Shown here: one piece after another, positions 34,965 through 45,567 of the stretch
How the letters are laid out: each line of letters begins with the position of its first letter
Position numbering within the stretch: position 1 is the stretch's first letter
Assembly: GCA_936440205.1 (NCBI GenBank)
Contig: OW387148.1
Coordinates: 37,979,003 to 38,043,002, forward strand
Direction: 5' to 3'
Origin: Lepidonotus clava
Lineage: Eukaryota; Annelida; Polychaeta; Phyllodocida; Polynoidae
Length of the DNA stretch: 64,000 bases
The notes under the pieces: generated by a model
Databases searched by the model: none
The model's input: the letters and a program-made list of their open reading frames with translations, nothing else
What the model was told of the DNA's origin: nothing
Program-made: the position numbers and the translations under genes

Positions 34965-35285
34965 CAAGCTAGTGGAACTCGCCTAAGCCCTTTACATACA
35001 TATAGAGAAATACTAGCCCTATATACAGGCCATATAGAAGGGTAACAGCATGAGTTGTACTCGTGAACTGCAGGAGATGGTGGAACCCGCCTAAGCCCTA
35101 TACATAGAGAAATACTAGCCATATATATACAGGCTATATTACTATATAGAAGGGTTACAGCATGAGTTGTACTCGTGAGCTGCAGGAGGTGGTGGAACCC
35201 GCCTAAACCATATACATACAGAGAAATACTATATAGAATATATAGAAGTGTTACAGGAGGAGTTGTACTCTTTCCCTGCAGGAGG
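34965..35285. repeat. Three tandem ~115-bp intronic repeats
   Basis: Three copies share GTTGTACTCGTGA, CTGCAGGAG and TGGTGGAACCCGCCTAA blocks. The last copy runs up to within about 20 bp of the splice donor at 35,302. A related GGTGGAACCCGCC segment lies near 31,565. Confidence 0.8.
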
Positions 35286-35302
35286 ACGCCCCCACTACTC
35301 AC

Positions 35303-38300
35303 CTGAGGCTGGCGTCATAGTGCGCGCGTCTGCCGTAGCGCGTCGCCCCCGCCGACACTCCCGCCGACGACGACGACGGACGCTGCGGCTGCGTCTGCTG
35401 GTGATGGCGGCCGGAAGCGGCGTACTGTCCGTGCGACGACGACGACGCCGACGACGTGGTAGTCGCCGACGACCCGTAGGATCCTGGGTGTGTGGGGTTA
35501 GTGGGGTAAGAGGCTGTTAGTCCGTTGGCAGCAGCGGCAGCGGAGGGGGCGGGGGTGTTGTTGGTGAGGATGCCCGCCCGCGGCTGCTGCTGCTGCCTCG
35601 CCCTGCTCCCGGTGGTGGCCGACTGCTGCGGCGGGAGGACTAGGGCAGGCTGTTGTTGTTGATGGTGCTGCTGGGAGGACGCGGCAGTACTAGTTCCTCC
35701 AGGTGCTACTGTGGTGGAGGCCGGGTGGGGCGGCGGCCTGCTGCTGCTGTGGCTGTATGGGAGGAGTGGGTTGTTGGCGGTGGTGGTGGCAGCGCTGGAC
35801 GGCGGCGCGGGGCCGGGGCCGGCTGCTGCACTGCTCAGTCCGTCTGGGCGCCCTGCTGCCCACCCCTCAACCTGCTGCCTCCACTGCCGCTCCGCAGTCG
35901 GCGGCGTGTTCGTCGACTGCCGCAGTGGCGCCGACGGCACCGCAGCGCCGCCTGCCAGACGCTCACCTGGTTGCCTTGGCAACACGGACGCTGCGTCGGT
36001 GGTGGCTACTCCAGGGTCTAATAGACGCTGTCCGGCTCCAACCCCTCCGCCGCTAATATCGTCGGCGCGTCGTCGATCAACTTCCGCCTCAAACCGGAAG
36101 CCCCTCTGTAATTCCTCCAGCGCCGGGCTTTGAGAGGGGCCATGACCTTGAGGGTGACCTTGGCGGGGCCCGCCCTGGAGGAGGTGGAGGGGCGGCTGCT
36201 GGTGATCGGTCTGATTAGTAGCCTCAATGCGCGGGTACTGATAGACCAGCGGGGATCCATCATGGCCGCTATACTCCTTCCGGTCGGCGCGGCGTCGGCA
36301 ATCGTCGTCAGGGGGGACCATGTGGCGGCCCCTAGTGGCGGGCGTGTAGTCGGGGGGCAGGGCAGGTCCGGGGGGCCGCCTCCCGGGCTGCAGTAGGCCC
36401 GGCCCTGGGGGTAGGACCAACCCCAGGTCCGAGTGACTGGAGGTCCGCACGTGCAGGGGCTGGTGCAGGGGGGCTCCTCCGCTAGGGGGCGGAGGGGGCA
36501 CATCCGGGTTCTCCTGTCGGTCCCCGTATGTCCTAACCCCCTGATGATAAGAGTTGGGGCTCTGCAGGGCGGGCTGGGCGTGTCGGGGGGCGTCAGAACT
36601 CGGGCTGGCCGAAGCCCCATTCTCCCGACCATCGACCTCCTGATGAAGCCCTGCAAAAGGCCCTTTCTGTCTGTCGTTCCCGAAGGGCCCGCTAGGCGTC
36701 GCGGGATGAGAGGTCCTGACCCTGTTGACGTCCTCAGCTGAGGTCCTGACAGAGGCTTCACCTCTAGTCCTGGTCATGTCGTCCGAGCCATAACTGGCCA
36801 TGGATGTCCTATCATACTCCTTACTCCCCTGTCTGTTATAATCAGAACTCCTGGTCCAATAACCAGGACCCGTCATAGGGGGCCTTGGCTGCTGGTTATT
36901 ACCACTATAACCACCAGGGGATGGTAGGGGGTTTCCCAGGGGGGCTGAACCCAGTGAGTTCAAACTGCCCCTGATGCTTCTTTGCGGGCTCTCCCCCTCC
37001 AGTGAACTCCCGCTGTACCTCTGACGGGTCTCCTCCCTCTGCCCCCCACTGGAGGCCTGGGACTCGGCCAGACTCTGTCTGCTCGGGTACTGCTTTAACG
37101 GGGACAGGTGAGGGTTTACTTTCATCATTTCCCCGTCGGTGTGACCCTGAGAGTAGGGCCTGGGCGACTCCTGAAGGGTCCGAATTGACGGGGGTTGGGG
37201 GTAGCTCCTGTGAGGGGGCTTGCTGACCCTGTACACCCCTTCGTTCTGCCCCATGTAGCACCCCTCCGACACCTGCTCGTACCTCCCGAGCTGCTCGTCT
37301 CCTCGGTGCGAGCTGCTCGTCGTATTGAGGTCATCCTGGTTAAAGGAGCCGTTCCCGTTGTAACCACTCCCACTGAGCAGCTCTCTTGACATCCCCTGCT
37401 GACGGGAGGGGTCGCTCATGGCGTACCCCTCCGCTCCAGTGCCCTCAGACTCCTCCAGTCTCATTGAATCGAGCTGGAGCAACCTCCCCTCCTGGTCCAC
37501 CAGCAGGCTGGACCTAGGGGGCAGCGGCTGGCCGTCAGGCACGCCCCGGTGGGGGCTGCTTGGCACCGGGCCCGGGCCAGGCTTGGCAGGGCTTTGCAGG
37601 CGGTGGATGGCGTCATAAGGGCCATTGGCAGGGCTTTGCAGGAGGTTAGTGGGGGGAGTGGGACCCTTGGCAGGGCTTTGCATGCGTTGGGTGGGGTCAT
37701 AAGGGCCCTTGGCAGGGCTTTGCAGGCGTTGGGTGGGGTCATAAGGGCCCTTGGCAGGGCTTTGCAGGAGATGAGTGGGGTCATAAGGGCCCTTGGCAGG
37801 GCTTGGCAGGCGGTGGTTTGGTGCGTACAGTGACGGTGAGGAGGACCAGGAGGAGAAGCCCGGAGGTTTCTGCTGACCCTGGAGAGGGCTGGGCGGGGTG
37901 GACAGGCGACTGTTGCCATGGGGACCGGGCGGGGTGGCGGCCAGGCGGCTGTGGCTGCCGTGGAGGACGGCCGGTCGGCTCTGGAGGGGGTGGTAGTTGT
38001 TGGTACCCATGTTCCCACCAGAGGGCGACTCCTCCAGGGTGTGCCCCCTCACACCCCCACCTGGCGGCCGGCCCTGGAGGCTGGTCGGGGAGGGGGGCAG
38101 GTTGCTGAGACTGCCCCCTCCCACCTCCCGCCCTGGAGGGGGGCTGGAGAAGGCGCTGGTGGTGTTCAGGTGTTCAGAAGGTCCAGGGGGAGGTTTGCTC
38201 CAGTAGGTTCTGTGAGGGTCAGGAGGAGGAAAGCCGCCATAACCCTCCTGAGCGCCATGACCGCTGGTCGCCGCCGTATTGTGGGATACGGAGTTCAACA

Positions 38301-38790
38301 TCCGGTCAGACGCTGCATGCACATCCGGGTAGTTGTGCGAGTTTGTGAACTGCTTCCGGTGGAGTTCGTTTGGCAGCGGCGGCCTGCGCGGGTTGAAGGA
38401 TTCAGGGGCGGGGGAACTACCGTTGTTGGGGTAACTATGGTAGCCATTGTCGGCATTGTTGTAAGGGGCGTTATTGTTGTTGAGGCCGTGAGGGGCCCGG
38501 CCGTGGTTGTCGTGGGGGAGGGGCAGCGGGGGGCGGGTGTAGGTGGCCGGGTGCGCCATGCGTGGGTCGTTGCCATGGTTATCGCTCAACCCCCACCCTG
38601 GAGGACCCCGGTCGGAGTGCTGCCCCCTAGCGGAGGAGGGCTTTGACCCTGGAGGGGCCCCAAGGTCATTCCGAATGTAGCCGGGTGGGGCAGTGCCCTT
38701 GTGGGGGCTGTTGCTAGGGGCCTGGAGGTTGTGTCCATACCCCCCGCCGCCCCCCGCCCTCGGCGACTGCACGTTGTTCATCGAATACAT
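35303..38790 (-). CDS. Giant exon: disordered Pro/Ser/Gly/Gln-rich N-terminal region, unknown gene
   Basis: An open frame of about 1,163 codons. The ATG at 38,790-38,788 has A at -3 and is the first in frame after an upstream stop, so I take it as the start, with a non-coding part upstream. At its 3' end the frame reads into CTCAG/GTGAGTAG, an excellent donor: the exon ends at 35,303 in phase 2 and the apparent stop belongs to the intron. Composition is Pro, Ser, Gly, Asn, Gln and His rich throughout, with no folded domain, signal peptide or membrane segment that I can see. A 14-residue repeat based on LQSPAKGPYDPTQR occurs six to seven times around residues 325-405. Short Gln and Ala runs lie near the end. 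The downstream exons were not found. I do not recognise the family; long low-complexity heads of this sort occur in scaffold and chromatin proteins. Opposite-strand frames are shadows. Confidence 0.8.
37585..37830 (-). repeat. 42-bp coding minisatellite
   Basis: Six to seven tandem copies of a 42-bp unit (plus-strand core TTGGCAGGGCTTTGCAGG) encode the 14-residue SPAKGPYDPT repeat inside the giant exon. One copy is shorter and diverged (PTPPTN). The period keeps the frame. Confidence 0.9.
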
Positions 38791-39070
38791 GATCCTATAC
38801 TTCTACCTCATGTTCGCCAACCTTTAAGAAACTATATTGGGAATGCAGAACAATAACAGATGTGTCCATATCATCCCAGAATATCCAAATATTTGTCTTT
38901 ATCTCATCAATTTTTGGAAACTATATGAATGCACAACAATAACAGATAATTGCGTATCATCCCAAGATATCAAAATATTGTTCTTATCTCCTCAATTTAA
39001 CATCTAGTTGTAATATCCGTGATATGGTTTTGATGTAGACCATCCACTGGTACGGAACCAATCACAATAA
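38791..39070. other. Region upstream of the giant exon
   Basis: Short AT-rich stretch. TCTTAAAG at about 38,823 (minus strand) could be a weak acceptor into a 5' untranslated part of the giant exon. No coding. Confidence 0.35.
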
Positions 39071-39072
39071 GT

Positions 39073-39318
39073 ACCCTCTCAGCCCGGAGGTGGCCCTCCC
39101 TGGGATGACCTCCCCTCCTGGAGGGTCAGGGGCGGGGTCAGGGGGTCAAGGCCGGCTTCCTCCTGGCGGTGGTAATCAGGGACGCTGACAGTGATAGCTC
39201 CCTCCTCCAGCGTCTGGTCAGCGTCCTCCAGTAACCACTCTCCTCCAAACTTACTCACTTTCGGCCCTTGAAACACAGTGACTGGGTGAGGGAGGGTAGG
39301 AGCGGCAGAGTGTCCCAA
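39073..39318 (-). CDS. Candidate minus-strand exon, unknown protein
   Basis: About 80 codons open on the minus strand with G/C-biased third positions. It encodes an acidic segment (GEWLLEDADQTLEEGAITVSV) followed by a Pro/Leu/Gly-rich tail and a stop. A CCTCACCCAG acceptor-like site sits near the start; no strong donor lies before the stop, so it would be a terminal exon. It could end an upstream minus-strand gene, be an alternative 3' end of DLG, or be chance. No family recognised. Confidence 0.3.
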
Positions 39319-39319
39319 T

Positions 39320-40560
39320 CAAACCAGACGCCTACAGTGAGGTCTGCAGTGTGTCTCCTGTCGCCGGGATAATGCGGCTTTATCTTTTTGTATATGCTTT
39401 AAGCTCCGGCTACTGAGGTTTATTGTGGTCCTGTGCAATGTAACTGAAATCCATGCGTCCCGTTCCTATAATGAAACTCGGAACAACATCGGTAAAACCA
39501 ATATGTAATTGTCTTCCTAGATGTACAATGAAATATCAGTTCTTGTTTCTCGATCTAGCAAAGTGAAATTAGTTTCCCAAATGTAGAATAGAATTTTTTT
39601 TCCAGATCTACTCGGACCAATCAGCCAGCAAACACTTATTCATCGACGCTTATCTCCAGGCCGTATCGAGCCTACTCTTGATACTACAACATGAAGTACC
39701 AGTAGGCGGGATGATCTCCGCTTTTGACCTTTGAACTTTGACCTCTGACCTGTAACATGTAAACGACGTCCACTGAACCCAGTCCTCTACAGGGAAATCC
39801 ACAATAAATCCGTCAGCTTGTATACATACAAAACGGCACAGGTATGTATAGGTATTCCCCAGTGGATATGACTGTATCGTATCCAATGTATTTAGTCCAA
39901 GATTTCAGGGAAAGTTATCGCGGATTTGATTAAAGCCAGTGGTAATTGAAAATACATGCAGTGTATTCAGAGAGGTGCATCCACTTCAGTCGGTCACCTT
40001 TAATGGGGCCGTGGTGGTGGGAGAGGGGAGGTGTGGTTGTTTAGAGGCTACACGTCGAGGCACGTCGTCCCAGCGCCAGCCATTCTCCGCCGAGCTCCCT
40101 TCGTCCTACCCTTATAAGCAGGGGTTGGGCTGAGGTTGCTGGTGTAGCAGAGTGGTCCCAGCTGGGCCTGCAAGCTGTCACAGCCTTCTGTCAGTACTCG
40201 CCGCTGTCACTCTCTCTGTTATACGGCCTCAAGTTGACAGCAGTTACAAGAGGTTTTACATGACGACAGGGATACCCTGACAGAACCTTTTATACTCTGT
40301 TGGGGTTCTTGGATGCTCTTGTGGTTGGAGGGATTTTCAGGCACGTGTGTGTCTATTGTAACTGGCCCGGTTGGGTTCACGCGGTATTATATATGTACTG
40401 TACTAGTACTGGCATTGATCCCTGGGTACATAGACCCCTGTGTATTGGTGCGGCGAAGTTAAACAGTCTGTGACTGTGTAAACAGGGTAATGAGGCCGAC
40501 CAAGGTTTGTACACACTACAGCCCGCCACTGAACACCACTCATGGGGCACTCGTAACACA
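39320..40560. other. Non-coding stretch, nothing recognised
   Basis: No convincing exon. A short minus-strand frame near 39,700-39,820 has donor-like and acceptor-like ends, but it is too short to support. Confidence 0.4.
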
Positions 40561-40584
40561 CGGATTGAGGGGGGAATGTCTATA

Positions 40585-41050
40585 ACGTATCGTCCTCCAA
40601 TTGTTGAGTGTGAAACAGGTATCAGAGGTGTGAATGTCTATTATATCTTATCATTACTTTAAAAACAGGTCTCAGATGTGTGAACGTCCATTACATCCCC
40701 CAATCATTTATCTTGAAACAGGTATTGCAGGTGCGAGTGTCTATTGGATCCTCCAATCCCTGAACGTAAAACTGGTACCACAGATGTCAATGTCTGTTCA
40801 ATCCTCCTATCTTTCATATCAAACAGGTATCAGAGGTGTCAATGTCTATTCCATCTCCCAAACCTTACTCTTTGAGTCGGGTATTGGAGAAAGGATTCTC
40901 CAAGACTTGAACTGAAAAAGTACTGTAGGTGTGAATGTCTATTACATCCTCCAATCATTGATCTTGAAGCAGGTATCAGAGGTGTGAAAGTCTATAGCAT
41001 CCTCCAATCCTTGATCATCAAACAGGTATTACAGGTGTGAACTAGATCCT
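40585..41050. repeat. ~58-bp degenerate minisatellite
   Basis: About eight tandem copies of a unit with AACAGGTATCAGAGGTGTGA, ATGTCTATTACATC and CTCCAATCnTTGAT blocks. Divergence between copies is considerable, so the array is old. Confidence 0.9.
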
Positions 41051-44000
41051 TAGGTCCCTACTCCAGTGTCCACCACTCAGATCAAAGGACCTCCTCACCT
41101 GGAGGTTTAAGTCCATCCACCTGTAGAGAGAGTAGGTCTGTGTCCCATGATGAGACCTGGTGATCGGTCCTTATCAGGTAATCTGACGGCCCTAATGGAC
41201 CCTCATATCAGGCCGCAATCACTGATATACGGGCACATTATCAGTAAACAATCCTCCATTATCGCTCATTATACTGGGTCTATCCTCTATTATCGTCCAT
41301 TATACTGAGTTTATAAACAGCGTGTGATCACGTTTACCATGTCGATACGCATACACGTAGTCGTTCCCACACACTCCTGGTCCAATATAGTCACAACAAG
41401 TTTGCTCCAATACACACAAGTTTGCTCCAAAACAGTCACAACAAGTTTACTCCGACACACACGACAACTTTGGTGCCTTTGCTCCCGGCCGTCTTTCCCT
41501 TACCCCTTAAAGAGGGCAGAGTGGTAGAAAACTGGCCCAATGAGGGAGGGACAACCCCAGGGGGTGGTCGGCTGGTACACAGGTAAATAATCCAGGTAGG
41601 GGCTTACTCCAGGGGAGGATATCCAGGTGTGTAGAAGTAGTAATGTTGGGCAGGTATAGTCGTATATAGGTGTAGCGGTGTGAGGTCGGGCAGGGAGGTG
41701 GACATTAATGTGTGTATGTAAGTAGTGAGTGCCAGCGCTGGTTGTAGGCTAATGATGGCTGGTTCCCGCGTCCCTACGGTGTGTTTATGACTGTAGTATG
41801 TGACCCAGTGTACTTAGACCTCTCGTAGACTGTAGCCACGTCCAAGTCCGCTAGGTGCTCAGACTGATATGTAACAGGTAAGTAGGTCATGAAAGGACTA
41901 AAATCTCTCTGTCCACTACTACTACCACTCCAGTCTGCTGCAGCATTTTCCGCCGAGTTGATTTAATAATATTCGCTTATCTCGGGTGGATGGGGTAGAG
42001 TTGCAGAGTGAACCACTGTTGATTCTGATTCTGTCCAAACTGCCGCAGCATCATATTCCTCCGTAATTATTGCATGGAGAGAGTATCGCTGAGGTGTGAG
42101 AGGGTGGATTCTGTCCCAATGTATGTGGTATCCCCGATGCGTCTGTGTATGTTTGTGGTGTGTGTAAAGTATTAAACTCGGGCACACACACACAGACACA
42201 CCCGCGCCTCTCACCTATTCCTCCCTCAGTCAGTCAGTCCCTGATTCGCCCATATGACTCTCCGACACCTCAGCCGGCCTCCCAGACCCCCAGACCTCGC
42301 CACTTGAGGCTCCAAAACACACACACACACACACACAGACACGCAGCCGTATGTGGGTCAGAACACTCGCCAGCCTCCCCCAATTAATAATCAGAGCCTG
42401 TCCTGTGTTCTGGTGGGACTATTCAGAGGTCTGTGGTGGCCGGTGGTTCAGGGTGGTTCAGGGTGGTGGTGGTGGTGAGGGGTGAGTGGAGTCTATGTGG
42501 GGAATGCGGGTGGTGGGAATTACCTGAACTGGTCAGGTGTGACGACGGGTGGGGTGGGGGTGGAGGTACCGGCGTGGGTCTCTGCCCTAAGGGTTGGGGG
42601 GCACTTTTTGGGTGGATATCGGATGAGAAACCATCCTTTTCTGACTCAGAAATTACCTTCATTTGAATGAGAAACTACCCTATATTTTTCAGGGTAGATC
42701 ATAAGCATCTCTAAACTTTGTTTGTGAAATACTTCTCACCCAAACAGGTATGTCCTGGGAGTTATGCCCAGTTCGCTTTGAGATAATTGGTCGTTTTAGA
42801 GACATTAAACTGATCTGAGTATCATGAAATTAAATTCTGATTCTGACAGCTCACAAAAGAGAGTTTGATAATTTGGGCGCCCCCTTATTTCAGCCATGTT
42901 GGCTTCTCTTCTTTCTTTTCTAGGGAGGTCGTTCCCAGCCGGTGGCCCCTTTTAAGACCAAAGTACCCCCCCCCCCCCTTGGTGTTGGTGGAGGAGGTAG
43001 TGCCCCCCACCCTCCGACACCCCCAGCCCGCCCCTTAGTTAAGTACCAGCCCCCCCCCCTAACTTCCAGGCCTCACCTGAGCGTGCAGTAAAGTTTAAAA
43101 ACACCCCCACCTTTACCCACCTTTGTGGGCAGGCCGTCACGGTCGGCCGGTCACAGGCAGGTAGGTCTGAAGTGACAGAGGAGGGGCCGGGAGGGGGGGA
43201 GGGACGCAGGGGGGACGCTGGGGGTCTTCCCCTCTACTTACCTACACCTTTAACCCCCCCCCCCCCACCCATCCGACCAGGACAGATCTGACATGCTCCC
43301 CACACACCACAATGACACTTCATTCTAGTGGCAAAAAATGAGTTTTCTTTTTTAATTCAAAAAAGTGAAGAAATACATTCCAATGGTCTAAATCAAGTGA
43401 GTAGTACTATTCTGTGGATGGGTGTGTGAAATTTGTTCCTGTCCCCCCAGAATTGTAAAAAACTATTCCACAGTACTTGCTCGAAATGAAAAACAACAAT
43501 GCTATTTGAATTATGCTTAAAGGAACTCTGACTTGTTTCCATAGCATGAGTTGCGCTATTTGAATTATTTTTATAGTTTGTTTCCTTAGCACGAATCACG
43601 CTTATGGAATATGTACAGACTTTTTGACATCTTTTATTGTTTAAGTAAACAACACTTTTGACATTCTGAGCATTTCTCTTCCTCCACCGCCACCTTGTTT
43701 AGCAGGTTACATCAGAATTGTATTAAGGATTAAGTCAAACCGGTGCAAATCCAATAGCAAAGGCGGTGTTTTTATCGCTGTACCCACCCCGTTCTCCGTA
43801 TCCCCCTCCTTACCTGATCAATGCAAACACACGCCTACCTGACCCAGTAACATCTACACCCAGGTTCACTCTGCCGCTCTCACCATCTCCTTCAGGGAAT
43901 CATCACTGGGAACTAAAACTCAGCTTCTACATCTTCTAAACATAATTGGCTCAGCTTGCAGAAACCATCAATTCTGGTTCCTGATGAGCGGTAACATAAT

Positions 44001-44089
44001 CTAAGAGATGGTTATCGAACTGTCCTACAGTAATATTACAATGATCATATAATTTTTACATACTACTTCAAAAACATTGTCCTTTGGCA
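41051..44089. other. Non-coding stretch with short tandem repeats and poly-C
   Basis: A CACAACAAGTTTGCTCC-like unit is repeated about three times at 41,390-41,455. (AC)n runs occur near 42,185 and 42,318. 13-C tracts lie at 42,966-42,978 and 43,254-43,266. No exon supported. Confidence 0.45.
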
Positions 44090-44375
44090 TGTTACAGTCT
44101 ACACACTGAACTTACTTCAGGTCATACCAAGAAACAGCGAAACAGGCTATAATAAGCCAGTCAATTTTGTTTCTGATTTTTTTTAACTGCTTTATGAAAG
44201 TGGACCTGTGGGAACCAGCAAATTAAGTCACAACCCCATTATTTAGTTCCACTCTCATATTCTATGTGGCTTCATAGTGTAAGGGTTAGCAGTCCTGCCT
44301 CCAAACCCCTATGTTGTTCGTTCCAACCCTGACAGTGTTGTTCTGCCTGGCAAAGCCACTTGTTCAGCTAAAGAC
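44090..44375 (+). mobile_element. tRNA-derived SINE, copy 2
   Basis: Plus-strand counterpart of 23,636-23,940. The tRNA-like part is at about 44,262-44,330 (A-box-like TAGTGTAAGGGTTAGCAG; B box decayed to GTTCGTTCCAACCC). It is flanked by the same upstream ACACTGAACTTACTTCAGGT and downstream GCCTGGCAAAGCCACTTGT sequences. Confidence 0.65.
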
Positions 44376-45382
44376 CGACATCGGAAAGTTTGTTTCAATT
44401 GGAAATAAACAGACTCGTCGGAGAACGCCACCAAGAAGCAGCAGGAGGAGCCAGTCCACATTGATCTTTTCAGGGTCTTCTGATTGCTCTTAAAAAGGTG
44501 GCAGAGAATCTACCCATCAGAAATCGATCAATTTGCTGCTCCGCCGAACAGCCCTCGTCTCGGACAGATTTCTCATCAGCCTTAGCACTTTTGAGGTCAT
44601 TGATGCAATGAATTTGTCTAGAAGCAAATCGACCTTGGTAGGTCAACTTTGCATAATGATAGTTCAAATAGAGTGATATGTCAGAAATCGTGGATGTAAA
44701 ACTCAGATATAAACAAATAGTATAAAAACTTTTCCATCATAGAGTAAACATTTTGGATGTGATAAGCATCAAGAGACGACTGAAGCTCACGACAAACTAG
44801 ACGAGAAGTTTCTTAATTATCCAAGTTAATTCGTATATATTGTACATGCACGAACATAATTATATATATCTAATAAATATGAATATTGAGTTACAAAATT
44901 AAATATGACATATAGATACATGTACTAAGAAATAATAATACATTATGATATATATTAGAGGCTCAAGAGCTGTGCTCTGTTGCTACCTATGTCAGAAATA
45001 CTAATAAATATTCTACCCAGGTAAAAGGTATAATTAGGGCAGAAGTCAAACAACAATGGGACATGTACAACTAGCCTTAGGTTACAGACTCACGTCTACA
45101 GCATTACTCTCCCAGTCATTAGGTGTGTGGAGGCATGTAGGGGCCTCCTTAAGCCTCCAGGCGGCTCGGGGGGGGGGGGGTCTTACTCCGGGGGGGGGGG
45201 GGGGTACTAGGGGGGGGGGGGGGGGGGGGCTAATCTGCCCTTAATTACTGTTAATTACCTCCTTATTGTCACCTCGGCCCGCCGCCAGGGGTCAAAGAGC
45301 CCGTATGTTAATCAAGGTGAGCCCTAGGAGGAGGTGAGGTGGGTAAACGGCGCGTTTAGCCACGGCCTTAGGGTAAGGGCTT
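44376..45382. other. Non-coding stretch with poly-G cluster
   Basis: AT-rich until about 45,050, then three poly-G tracts at 45,168-45,180, 45,190-45,204 and 45,210-45,229. No gene seen. Confidence 0.5.
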
Positions 45383-45567
45383 TATAGACCTTTTTCATTA
45401 AGAGTGTTGTGCCCCCTGGTGAAGCAAATGGAACCAATGGTTTAGGTCATTTCCCATAGTTAAACTATATGCTTCACTTCATATAGGTTAACTATGGGAA
45501 ATAACCTAAACCATTGGTTCCATTTACTTCACCAGGGGGCGCCACACCCTAATTAAAAAGGTCTATA
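45383..45567. mobile_element. Palindromic MITE with CTCF-like motifs in both arms
   Basis: Arms of about 80 bp (from TATAGACCTTTTT at the left to AAAAAGGTCTATA at the right) are near-perfect inverted repeats around a loop of about 24 bp. The sequence is non-coding. Each arm contains a CCAGGGGGC motif in opposite orientation (45,410-45,424 and 45,528-45,543). A third, diverged arm-like copy starts directly after, at about 45,562-45,660 (TATAGACCTTTTTTTTT .. CTAGTGG .. GAACCAATGA). Confidence 0.85.

Noticed and set aside
35653-38646. Plus-strand frames of 60-242 codons across the giant exon
   Set aside because: Shadows of the 1,163-codon minus-strand frame, Arg/Trp/Gly-rich as expected for antisense of Pro/Ser-rich coding.
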